Source of the DNA: Verrucomicrobiia bacterium
Lineage (GTDB): Bacteria; Verrucomicrobiota; Verrucomicrobiia; Opitutales; Cerasicoccaceae
Direction of reading: 5' to 3'
DNA: 64,000 nt
NCBI GenBank assembly: GCA_030425485.1
Contig: JAUIAM010000006.1
Location: 62,001 to 126,000, forward strand
Below the pieces are notes generated by a model. The model had not been told where the DNA came from. It made no database searches and saw only the letters and a list, made by a program, of their open reading frames with translations. The translations under genes and the position numbers were made by a program. Within the stretch, counting starts at the first letter, position 1. Each line of letters begins with the position of its first letter. Shown piece after piece: positions 49,692-57,513 of the stretch.

Positions 49692-52151
49692 TTGAATCCT
49701 CTTAGACGCATACTCCTTCTGATTGGCTGCATTCTGGTCCTGTGGCCTTCGGTAGCCTTTGGCCTGCAGCGGCATTTTAGTAAGGAGGGCGTACAGTCGC
49801 GCAAGACGGCGACCCGCCTGTTTAACGAGCATGAAGTGCTCGGGCCGATTTTCTATCCCCGTAGCGCTGGCGAGCAAGATCCCGAGTACCTGGCTGCGCT
49901 GGAGCTGGCGGAGGTGCTGGCCCAGGTATCCGGTCAGGAGTGGGAGGTGTTACCCGAGGAAGGGACGGGCGCGAAGCCGGGGGTCTACGTTGGCCACACG
50001 GTGCGATACTTTATCGAGAGCGGGCAGACGCTGCGCGCCTCCCGGGATGCGCTCTCTCGCCAGCCGCGCGACCCGGACCAGTACTTTCTCTTTGTCGATG
50101 ACGAGTGCGTCATCATCGGAGGGAACACCCGTGCGGCTACGGTGCGGGCGGTCTCGCGCTTTCTGATGGAGCAGGCCGATGTGTGGTGGTTTATCCCCGG
50201 GCCGCTGGGCGTGAGCATCCCCGCGCGCGAGGAGATGTATGTCGCCGCGCAAAGCACCTGGCAGGTGCCGGACTTTGCCTCGCGCTGGCTGCGGGTGCGC
50301 GATGTGGCCTGGAATCGCCACAACATGCTCGACCGTTGGATACCTTCGCAGCACGGGTTGTTTAAGCTGCTGGATGAGGAGGCGCTGAGCGAGCACCCTG
50401 AGTGGATGCCTCTTGTCAATGGAATGCGTGAGTTGAACAGGTCCGGGGGAACGTTTGCCCATCAGCCAGAAATTGCCGATCCGCAGTTGGCCGCCTTCAT
50501 CGCCCGGCGGGTAGATGAGAAATTTTTGAGTGATCTCGCCGAGCCGAGCGTATCGATCGGTATGAACGACACGCTCATCTACAGCGAGTCCGAGCTCTCC
50601 CGGGCGGCACTGCTGCCGTGGAGTTACTACCGTGGGCTCCCGAATACGAGCGAGCTGGTGTTTGCCTTTAGCAATGCAGTGGCGCAGCAGAGTTTCGGCC
50701 TGAAGCACAGCTACCCGGTGCCGCGTTATGTTTCGCAGTTGGCGTACTACATGCACCTGGAGGTGCCGTCCTTTAAAGTCGATCCGGGGGTGGCGGTGTA
50801 TGTTGCCACGGACCGGGGGCAGTGGTACGACCCTGAGCGTGATGCCGAGGGCAAGGCGCTGCTTGATGACTGGGCTGAAACGGCACAAGGCCCATGGGGG
50901 CTACGGGACTATTACTACGGACATCCCTACCTGATCCCGCGCATCTACACCGGGCTTATGGCTGAGTCGATCGCCTATGGTCACAGTGCCGGGGCGAGCC
51001 TCTTTATGGCTGAGAGCAACCCGCAGTGGGGCTACGATGGCCCGAAAATCTGGCTCGTCACGCAGTTGGCGCAGAACAGCCGGGGCGATGCGGATGCGCT
51101 GCTGGAGGAATATTATGCGCGCTTCTATGGGCCAGCGGCAGGGCCAATGTCAGACTTTTTTGCCCTCTGTGAAAAGCAGTGGATGGAGCAGCCAGGCAAG
51201 GCCAAGTGGATCAAATATTTTCTCAATCCGGCCCAGCTTGCGCTCTTTTCGCCTGAGGTGTGCGAGCAGCTTGATGTTTACCTGAAGGAGGCCGAGCGTC
51301 GTGCTAGAGTGGATACACGTGAGCCGTGGGCAGATCGGGTTGCGTTGACGCGGGAGTGCTTTGACCAAACGCGTGCCGCAAGCGTGTTTTATCATGCATG
51401 GCTCACGATGGCGAAAAATCCTCTCGCTACAGAAGAGGACCGTGAACGCTTCCTTGCTGCGTGGCCGGAGTACGAACAGGCACGCTCGAATGTGTTGGAC
51501 CACATGCCCAAGAAATTGCCCACATGGTTGAAGATGATGTGGAATACCCTGATCGCGCTGGACCCGCGCCCCCGGTTGGAGGCCGGTGCGTGGCGTGGTG
51601 TGACGCAGGCCCGTGCGCGCTTCGACCAGTCCACGGAGGGCGAGTTGACCTGCGGGGAGAGTCTTTCGCGTGACTGGGCTTTGCCGGGCGGCTGGTCGGT
51701 AAGCGCGACCAATGGGGAGGGCTTTAGCTGGCAAATCCTGCAAGTCGATGGCGACGAAAGCGTCATGCGGGTCGAAGGGGCCAATAGTTTTTCGCTGAAC
51801 CGCCTCCTCCCGGTCAGGGCGGGGGAGGGCCTCGGCGTGCGCGTCAAGCTGCGGGGCGCGCTGAGTCCTGGTTGTCAGGTCTATCTGCTGGTTAGCTGGT
51901 GGGATGCTGAGGGTGAAAAAATCGAACGCTTTGAGCGTGCAGCGCTGCCCGAGGGTGACTTTACTGAGTGGATGTCCATCGTCGTAAACACTCGGGTGCC
52001 AAAGGGAGCGCAGGAGGCTTACCTTTCCTTAAAGGTGCGGGCTCAATTCCCGGGTGACTGGCTGGAGGTTGACGATGTGCTGGCCATGGGCTTGGCTGAG
52101 GCCAGCATGCGCATGGGGTCACAGCGGCCGGCGGAAAGGAGCCAACCGTGA
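49692..52151 (+). CDS. Secreted DUF4838-family glycanase-like protein
   Basis: 819 residues with apparent TTG start at 49692 heading a signal peptide (RRILLLIGCILVLWPSVAFG); no in-frame ATG is nearby. The N-terminal part about 60-165 resembles the alpha-glucuronidase-type N-terminal domain (YLAALELAEVLAQVSGQEW, IIGGNTRAATVRAVSRFL). The core about 180-640 is the DUF4838 TIM-barrel-like region (WNRHNMLDRWIPSQH, WGYDGPKIWLVTQLAQN). The end about 680-800 looks like a jelly-roll carbohydrate-binding module (DWLEVDDVLAMG). Probably acts on the locus polysaccharide or a related uronate glycan in the periplasm or outside. Catalytic residues not assigned. Confidence 0.75.
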   Translation: MNPLRRILLLIGCILVLWPSVAFGLQRHFSKEGVQSRKTATRLFNEHEVLGPIFYPRSAGEQDPEYLAALELAEVLAQVSGQEWEVLPEEGTGAKPGVYVGHTVRYFIESGQTLRASRDALSRQPRDPDQYFLFVDDECVIIGGNTRAATVRAVSRFLMEQADVWWFIPGPLGVSIPAREEMYVAAQSTWQVPDFASRWLRVRDVAWNRHNMLDRWIPSQHGLFKLLDEEALSEHPEWMPLVNGMRELNRSGGTFAHQPEIADPQLAAFIARRVDEKFLSDLAEPSVSIGMNDTLIYSESELSRAALLPWSYYRGLPNTSELVFAFSNAVAQQSFGLKHSYPVPRYVSQLAYYMHLEVPSFKVDPGVAVYVATDRGQWYDPERDAEGKALLDDWAETAQGPWGLRDYYYGHPYLIPRIYTGLMAESIAYGHSAGASLFMAESNPQWGYDGPKIWLVTQLAQNSRGDADALLEEYYARFYGPAAGPMSDFFALCEKQWMEQPGKAKWIKYFLNPAQLALFSPEVCEQLDVYLKEAERRARVDTREPWADRVALTRECFDQTRAASVFYHAWLTMAKNPLATEEDRERFLAAWPEYEQARSNVLDHMPKKLPTWLKMMWNTLIALDPRPRLEAGAWRGVTQARARFDQSTEGELTCGESLSRDWALPGGWSVSATNGEGFSWQILQVDGDESVMRVEGANSFSLNRLLPVRAGEGLGVRVKLRGALSPGCQVYLLVSWWDAEGEKIERFERAALPEGDFTEWMSIVVNTRVPKGAQEAYLSLKVRAQFPGDWLEVDDVLAMGLAEASMRMGSQRPAERSQP

Positions 52152-53425
52152 GCCAGCCCGTCATCGCTGTTATTGGCTTGGGCTACGTGGGGCTTCCGTT
52201 GGCTGTTCGTTTTGCGTCGAAGTACCGTGTCCTTGGCTACGATCACGCGGCCTCGCGCCTGGCAGACTTGCGTGCAGGCGTGGATAAGACCGGCTCGGTG
52301 GCTGCGTCTGAGCTCGCCACGACTACACTCGAGTACGTGGGCGAGACCGAGCGCTTGGTCGAGGCGGACGTACTGGTCGTTACCGTGCCGACGCCCGTCG
52401 ATGCCGGGCACTGCCCGGACCTGAGCGCACTGGAGTCGGCTACGGCCATGCTCGCGCAGCACCTCAAGCCGGGTGCAACCGTGGTCTATGAATCGACGGT
52501 CTACCCTGGGCTGACGGAGGAGGTCTGCGTGCCGATCATCGAGCGCGTTAGTGGTAAGCGTTGGCGGGAGGATTTTTTTGTCGGTTACTCGCCGGAGCGC
52601 GTCAACCCGGGTGATACCCAGCACACGGTCGAGAACGTGGTCAAGGTGGTGGCCGGAGATACGCCCGAGACGCTGGAGTTGCTGGCCACGCTTTACGGCA
52701 GTGTGATTCCGGCTGGGGTGCATCGAGCGGAAAGCATCCGTGTGGCCGAGGCGGCCAAGGTGATCGAGAATACCCAGCGCGATTTAAATATCGCCCTGAT
52801 GAATGAGCTCTCCGTGCTCTTTCATAAGCTCGATCTGGATACGGAGGCGGTGCTGCGGGCGGCGCGCACGAAGTGGAATTTCCTCCCCTTCGAGCCGGGG
52901 CTCGTTGGCGGACACTGCATCGGGGTGGACCCCTACTACCTCACGCATAAGGCGCACGCCGTAGGCCACCAGCCGGATGTTATTCTGGCTGGGCGAAAAA
53001 TTAACGACAGCATGGGAGAGTATGTTGCCCGCGAGACGCTCGCACTGCTTCAGGTGGCGAACCCCTCGGTGCTGGTGCTCGGTTGGACGTTTAAGGAAAA
53101 CGTGACCGATGCACGCAACACGCGAGTGATCGAGCTCGTGCGTACCTTGCGCGAAGCTGGGGCGTCGGTAGACATGCACGACCCGTGCGCTGATGCGGAA
53201 GTGGTTTCGCGCGAGTATGGCGAAACCCTTTTGACAGATTATCCGAAGGAAGCGCGCTACGATGCCATTATTCTGGCCGTGCGACATCAGGTCTACCGCG
53301 ACACGCTCACGCCGCAACTGCTGCGAACCTGGTGCCGGGGAGAAGCGCCTGTGTTGGTTGATGTGAAGGGGCTCTTTTCACGCGAGGAAACCGAGGCCGC
53401 AGGACTGCGCAACTGGAGGCTCTAG
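52148..53425 (+). CDS. TviB/WbpA-like UDP-sugar 6-dehydrogenase
   Basis: NAD-dependent oxidation of UDP-GlcNAc or UDP-GalNAc to the uronic acid. 425 residues, GTG start overlapping the previous stop (GTGA). AVIGLGYVGLPLAVRFA, VTVPTPVDAGHCPDL, YESTVYPGLTEEVCVP, FVGYSPERVNPGD, AEAAKVIENTQRDLNIALMNE and FEPGLVGGHCIGVDPYYLTHKA with catalytic Cys257 define the VipA/TviB/WbpA group rather than glucose dehydrogenase. Adds a second uronic acid to the precursor pool after Ugd at 20284. Confidence 0.92.
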   Translation: MSQPVIAVIGLGYVGLPLAVRFASKYRVLGYDHAASRLADLRAGVDKTGSVAASELATTTLEYVGETERLVEADVLVVTVPTPVDAGHCPDLSALESATAMLAQHLKPGATVVYESTVYPGLTEEVCVPIIERVSGKRWREDFFVGYSPERVNPGDTQHTVENVVKVVAGDTPETLELLATLYGSVIPAGVHRAESIRVAEAAKVIENTQRDLNIALMNELSVLFHKLDLDTEAVLRAARTKWNFLPFEPGLVGGHCIGVDPYYLTHKAHAVGHQPDVILAGRKINDSMGEYVARETLALLQVANPSVLVLGWTFKENVTDARNTRVIELVRTLREAGASVDMHDPCADAEVVSREYGETLLTDYPKEARYDAIILAVRHQVYRDTLTPQLLRTWCRGEAPVLVDVKGLFSREETEAAGLRNWRL

Positions 53426-53426
53426 C

Positions 53427-54035
53427 ATGGGTAAGCGGGCATTTGATTTTTTGATTTCCCTTTCGGCTTTGCTGCTGCTTTCACCGGTGCTGATGCTGTT
53501 GTACGCGATCTCACTTATAAAGCTCGGACGCCCCGTTTTTTTTCGCCAGCCCCGCCCCGGTCTGCATGGCCGTGTATTTCACATCCTGAAATTTCGCACT
53601 ATGACAAACACTCGTGGTGCCGACGGCGAACTGCTGCCCGATGCTGAGCGCATGACGGCCTACGGGAACTTTTTGCGTTCGGCCAGTTTGGACGAATTGC
53701 CGGAACTGCTCAATGTCTTGCGGGGCGAGATGAGCCTTGTCGGGCCAAGGCCACTGCTGGTGCGCTATCTGGAGCGTTACTCACCAGAGCAGGCGCGTCG
53801 CCACGAAGTGCGGCCAGGCATCACGGGTTGGGCGCAGGTCAACGGCCGCAACGCGCTAAGCTGGGAGGATCGCTTTGCGCTGGACGTCTGGTATGTAGAT
53901 AACCGGAGCTTTTGGCTCGACCTGAAAATAATCTTCATGACGCTGGGTGCAGTGCTGCTGCGCAAGGGCATTTCTGCCGAAGGCGAAGCCACCATGCCGG
54001 AATTTCTCGGCAGCAAAGGAAAACCTAATGAGTGA
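53427..54035 (+). CDS. pglC: PglC-like initiating phosphoglycosyltransferase
   Basis: Monotopic transferase that loads the first phosphosugar on undecaprenyl phosphate. 202 residues, the minimal form without the four-helix N-terminal extension of WcaJ. One re-entrant hydrophobic helix (FLISLSALLLLSPVLMLLY), FRQPRPGLHGRVFHILKFRTM, the catalytic Asp-Glu dyad in ASLDELPELLNVLRGEMSLVGPRPL and RPGITGWAQVNGRN. Ends with GTGA-type overlap into pglD (8 bases), as in bacillosamine clusters. Confidence 0.92.
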   Translation: MGKRAFDFLISLSALLLLSPVLMLLYAISLIKLGRPVFFRQPRPGLHGRVFHILKFRTMTNTRGADGELLPDAERMTAYGNFLRSASLDELPELLNVLRGEMSLVGPRPLLVRYLERYSPEQARRHEVRPGITGWAQVNGRNALSWEDRFALDVWYVDNRSFWLDLKIIFMTLGAVLLRKGISAEGEATMPEFLGSKGKPNE

Positions 54036-54672
54036 ACCGGAAACATTTGTCATCGTCGGCGCGGGCGGCCAAGGGGCCGAAGCGCTATGGGTTGCGCGGG
54101 CCAGTGGGCGCGGCGGCTTTCTCGGCTTTCTCGACAGTAAGTCGGAGCTAAAAGGAAGTGAGGTGCTCGGGGCAACGGTACTGGGCTCTGAAGACGACTT
54201 TATACGCGGCCAATGCGCGGGCGTAGGCTTTCACTGTGCGATCGGCAACAACGCTATCCGCCGTGAAGTTTCCGAAAAACTGGAGGCTTCCGGCATGGTT
54301 CCGGTCACACTGATTCATCCGCACGCCACTGTGGCGGCAGAGGCGCAGGTAGGGGCCGGGACGTATATCGGCGCGGGTGCGATTGTCTCTATTCGCGCGG
54401 AAGTCGGGCGACATGTTTTAATCAATCTGAATGCTAACGTCGGGCACGACGCCGTGCTGGGGGACTACGCCCAGCTCTGCCCCGGGGCCTGTGTGAACGG
54501 CTATTGCCGGGTTGGCCGTGAGGCGTTCCTCGGGTCCAATGCCGTGATCGAGCCGGGGAAGGTCGTGGGTGATAACGCCACGCTGGCCGCCTGCTCGTTT
54601 GCCGTCAGTGATATAGAGCCGGGCCACACGGCGATGGGCGTACCGGCACGAACTATTTTTCGCAAGCGATGA
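54028..54672 (+). CDS. pglD: PglD/NeuD-like sugar N/O-acetyltransferase
   Basis: 214 residues from ATG 54028, which has an AGGA box; an in-frame ATG at 53947 lies within pglC. N-terminal Rossmann-like half (FVIVGAGGQGAEALWVARA), then left-handed beta-helix hexapeptide repeats from about 100 (VGAGTYIGAGAIVSIRAEVG, NVGHDAVLGDYAQLCPGA with the catalytic His, MGVPARTIF). In the bacillosamine pathway this acetylates the 4-amino sugar made by PglE; a PglE-like gene lies at 61090. Confidence 0.9.
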   Translation: MSEPETFVIVGAGGQGAEALWVARASGRGGFLGFLDSKSELKGSEVLGATVLGSEDDFIRGQCAGVGFHCAIGNNAIRREVSEKLEASGMVPVTLIHPHATVAAEAQVGAGTYIGAGAIVSIRAEVGRHVLINLNANVGHDAVLGDYAQLCPGACVNGYCRVGREAFLGSNAVIEPGKVVGDNATLAACSFAVSDIEPGHTAMGVPARTIFRKR

Positions 54673-54908
54673 TCGAAGAAGAAATTAAGCAACTGGTGAT
54701 TGCCCAGCTCAATATCGAGCCGGAGCAGTACTCCGAAGACCTTATGGCGGGCGACATCCCGGAGTGGGATTCGCTGGCTCACGTCAACCTGCTCATGGCA
54801 GTGGAGAAGCGCTTCAACATCGTGTTTGATGTGGGGGATGCGATCGACATCGAGTCGGCGGGTGACCTGATCGACGCGGTCAAGGGCAGCACGCAGCCTC
54901 CGTCCTAA
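54669..54908 (+). CDS. Acyl carrier protein
   Basis: 79 residues, acidic, overlapping pglD by four bases (ATGA). Phosphopantetheine site IPEWDSLAHVNLL with Ser35, followed by helix LMAVEKRFNIVFDVGDAI. It is a standalone, pathway-specific carrier rather than the fatty-acid AcpP, and heads a set with an AMP-forming ligase and an acyl reductase. Likely carries the acyl group reduced by the LuxE-LuxC fusion at 57510. Confidence 0.92.
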   Translation: MIEEEIKQLVIAQLNIEPEQYSEDLMAGDIPEWDSLAHVNLLMAVEKRFNIVFDVGDAIDIESAGDLIDAVKGSTQPPS

Positions 54909-54964
54909 CGCAGTATTGGGCTGCAGTCGCTCCATGATTTTGACAACACTTTTGCGCTGATATC

Positions 54965-56365
54965 ATGCAACTGCTCACGGACATACTTCCGGCCCAGGCC
55001 GCTATCCGCCCCGAGGCGGAGGCGGTGTGCGACCCGAACGAGTCGCTGAGCTATGCTGCGCTGCTGGAGCGGGTAAACGCCGTGGCATTTGGTCTGCACG
55101 GTGCGGGCGTTGAGCCCGGCGATCGCGTGGCCATCGTCATGCCCAACAGCGTGGACTTTATCGTGGCGCACTTCGGGGTGCTGGCCGCGGGCGCGGTCAG
55201 CGTGCCATGTGAACCCGGAGTAAGCGATGCTACCCTCGCCTCGATTGTGGCCAGTTGCTCGCCAAAGCTTGTCCTGCGGAACAGTGATGATGTATTCAAA
55301 AAATGGATACAAGTAGGGGGGTGCGAAGCGCCGAAGGTGGAGCGTTCGCCGACGGACCTGGCCGCGCTGATGTACACCACAGGCACGACGGGCACACCCA
55401 AGGGAGTGATGCTGACCCATGCCAATGTGCTGGCAGCGCTGCGGAATATCTGCGCGTTTATTGGCTATACCGAGGCGGATCGTGAGGTCGTTGTGTTGCC
55501 CCTGTCGCATAACTTCGGCCTGGGGCATGTGTATTGCAACCTGATGAGTGGCGGCGCGGTTTACACCGAGCCGGGTTTGACGCGTGTCGGGCGCGTGTTG
55601 CGCAAGATACGCGACTGGGGCGCGACGGGATTTCCGGGCACGCCCCTGGGCTGCGTCATGCTCATGGATCGCTATGGTGAAGTTTTTAGAGAACGCTGTG
55701 CGGGGCTCCGCTTTATGGTGGTGAACTCCGCACCACTGCCGCCGAAGCGAGCTAAGCAACTGCGGGAGATGTTGCCCGATCTCGACCTGATGGTCTACTA
55801 CGGGCTGACGGAGGCCTCGCGCTCGAGCTTCATATCGCTCACGCGCGAGGGGCCGGAGTGCTACGATTCCGTTGGTCCGGCGATGGATGGGGTTTGTATC
55901 GAAATTTCTGATACAGGTGAGGTGCTTGTCTCGGGTCCAACGGTTACCTTCGGCTATTGGGGTGAGCCTGAGCGCACAGCCGAAGTGATCCGTAATGGAA
56001 AGCTGCACACGGGAGACTTGGGTGAGCTGGATGCGCGTGGCTACCTGCGTATCACCGGTCGCATCAAGGACGTGGTCAACGTCGGTGGCTACAAAGTTGT
56101 GCCGGAAGAGGTGGAGCGTGTGCTCTTGACCCATGCGAGCGTGGCCGATGCTGGGGTGGCGGGGGTTGATCGGGTGGAGGCTTTTGTTGTGCTGGCTGAT
56201 GGAGCGGAGTTTGACGAAGCGGAACTTTCGCGCCATTGTTTTGCCCAATTAGAGAACTACAAGGTGCCGACCCGCTACCACTGCGTGGAGGCCATCCCCC
56301 GTACGGACACGGGTAAACCGCGCCGTGCGGCCCTGCTAAAGCCCAGCGAAGACAGCTCATGTTAA
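54965..56365 (+). CDS. AMP-forming acyl-acid ligase
   Basis: ANL-superfamily enzyme, 466 residues, probably loading an acid onto the neighbouring carrier protein (or CoA) with ATP. MYTTGTTGTPKGVMLTHANVL is the P-loop; PLSHNFGLGHVY, YYGLTEASRSSFI, HTGDLGELDARGYL, TGRIKDVVNVGGYKV (hinge) and the final Lys in DTGKPRRAALL are all intact. Overlaps the next gene by seven bases, so coupled. The acyl group cannot be told from sequence. Confidence 0.9.
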   Translation: MQLLTDILPAQAAIRPEAEAVCDPNESLSYAALLERVNAVAFGLHGAGVEPGDRVAIVMPNSVDFIVAHFGVLAAGAVSVPCEPGVSDATLASIVASCSPKLVLRNSDDVFKKWIQVGGCEAPKVERSPTDLAALMYTTGTTGTPKGVMLTHANVLAALRNICAFIGYTEADREVVVLPLSHNFGLGHVYCNLMSGGAVYTEPGLTRVGRVLRKIRDWGATGFPGTPLGCVMLMDRYGEVFRERCAGLRFMVVNSAPLPPKRAKQLREMLPDLDLMVYYGLTEASRSSFISLTREGPECYDSVGPAMDGVCIEISDTGEVLVSGPTVTFGYWGEPERTAEVIRNGKLHTGDLGELDARGYLRITGRIKDVVNVGGYKVVPEEVERVLLTHASVADAGVAGVDRVEAFVVLADGAEFDEAELSRHCFAQLENYKVPTRYHCVEAIPRTDTGKPRRAALLKPSEDSSC

Positions 56366-57513
56366 ATTTACGTCTGCCCCTGCCACGACTGCTCAGTGCC
56401 GGAGAAGTGCTCTCCGGGGCGGGGAGTCTGGGCGCGCTCAAGGCGCTGGACGCGGCTCGTCTGGCTGTGCTGCTGTCGCCCACGCTGGCCGCAGACGAGG
56501 AGCAAATGGCCTATGTGAAGAAGTCGCTCCGGGCCGAGGTGATGACCTTTATCCCCATGCCGGGCGGTGAGCCGACGCTGGAAAAACTCCAGCCCGTATT
56601 GGCGGAGTTGACCCCATTTCGCCCGGACTGGATTGTGGCCATTGGCGGGGGATCTGTTATTGACGGGGCGAAGTTGGCCTGGGTTTTTCTGGAGCACCCG
56701 GATGCGGATCTGGAGAGGATATGCCGTCCGTTCGGCTTGCCAGGGCTGCGTGGTGTGGCTCGCTTTGCAGCGGTGCCGACGACGGCGGGCACGGGCTCGG
56801 AGGTGAGCTCATCGGCTTTGTTTTTGGACGAGGAGACGCGGGCCAAGCGAGCGATTGTTTCCCACGAGCTCTTGCCTGACGTGGCTGTGCTCGACCCGAA
56901 GCTGACGCTGGCTGTGCCACCACAGGCTGTTGCCGCGGCTGGTATGGACGCGCTGGCTCATGCTCTCGAGGGCTATGTTTCCAGGTTTTCACACCCGCTG
57001 GCTGATATGCAGGCGGAGAAGGCGATCGCTGTGCTGCTGGATAAGCTGGCGGCGACCTGGCGTCAGCCTGAAGATACCGACACGCGCCTGGCCGTGATGC
57101 ATGCGGCCATGCTGGCCGGGTGGGTGCAGAACTTAAAGGTCCCGGGTATGGGGCACGCGATCGCGCACCAGATGGGGGCGTATGGCATCGGGCATGGTTT
57201 GGCCGCCGGGGCATTTCTCATTCCCGCCATGCGTCACAACTCCGAGATGCCCCAGGTTCAGGCGCGTTACGCAAAACTGGCCGAGGAACTGAAGCTGCGC
57301 GACGACCTGGAGCTGATCGATACCGTCATGCAGCTCAAGGCCGAGATCGGATTGGCTGATGCTTTGTCTAAGCTGGCCGGGGTTGACCGCAAGCAGGTGC
57401 TGGCGGAGGCAGAGGCCATTTCCGCCGGGGCACTGGAGGATATTTGCGCGAAGGCTAACCCGACAGCTTTCGGGCCGGAGGTCGTTCACCGGGTGCTGAA
57501 GGAGGTGCTATGA
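56359..57513 (+). CDS. Iron-containing alcohol dehydrogenase
   Basis: 384 residues of the Fe-ADH family: AIGGGSVIDGAKLAW (NAD binding), PTTAGTGSEVSSSALF, LPDVAVLDPKLT, GMDALAHALEGYVS (metal His) and GMGHAIAHQMGAYGIGHGLAAG (metal His). Likely reduces an aldehyde to an alcohol, here the aldehyde from the LuxC domain of the next gene, which overlaps by four bases (ATGA). Confidence 0.9.
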   Translation: MLNLRLPLPRLLSAGEVLSGAGSLGALKALDAARLAVLLSPTLAADEEQMAYVKKSLRAEVMTFIPMPGGEPTLEKLQPVLAELTPFRPDWIVAIGGGSVIDGAKLAWVFLEHPDADLERICRPFGLPGLRGVARFAAVPTTAGTGSEVSSSALFLDEETRAKRAIVSHELLPDVAVLDPKLTLAVPPQAVAAAGMDALAHALEGYVSRFSHPLADMQAEKAIAVLLDKLAATWRQPEDTDTRLAVMHAAMLAGWVQNLKVPGMGHAIAHQMGAYGIGHGLAAGAFLIPAMRHNSEMPQVQARYAKLAEELKLRDDLELIDTVMQLKAEIGLADALSKLAGVDRKQVLAEAEAISAGALEDICAKANPTAFGPEVVHRVLKEVL

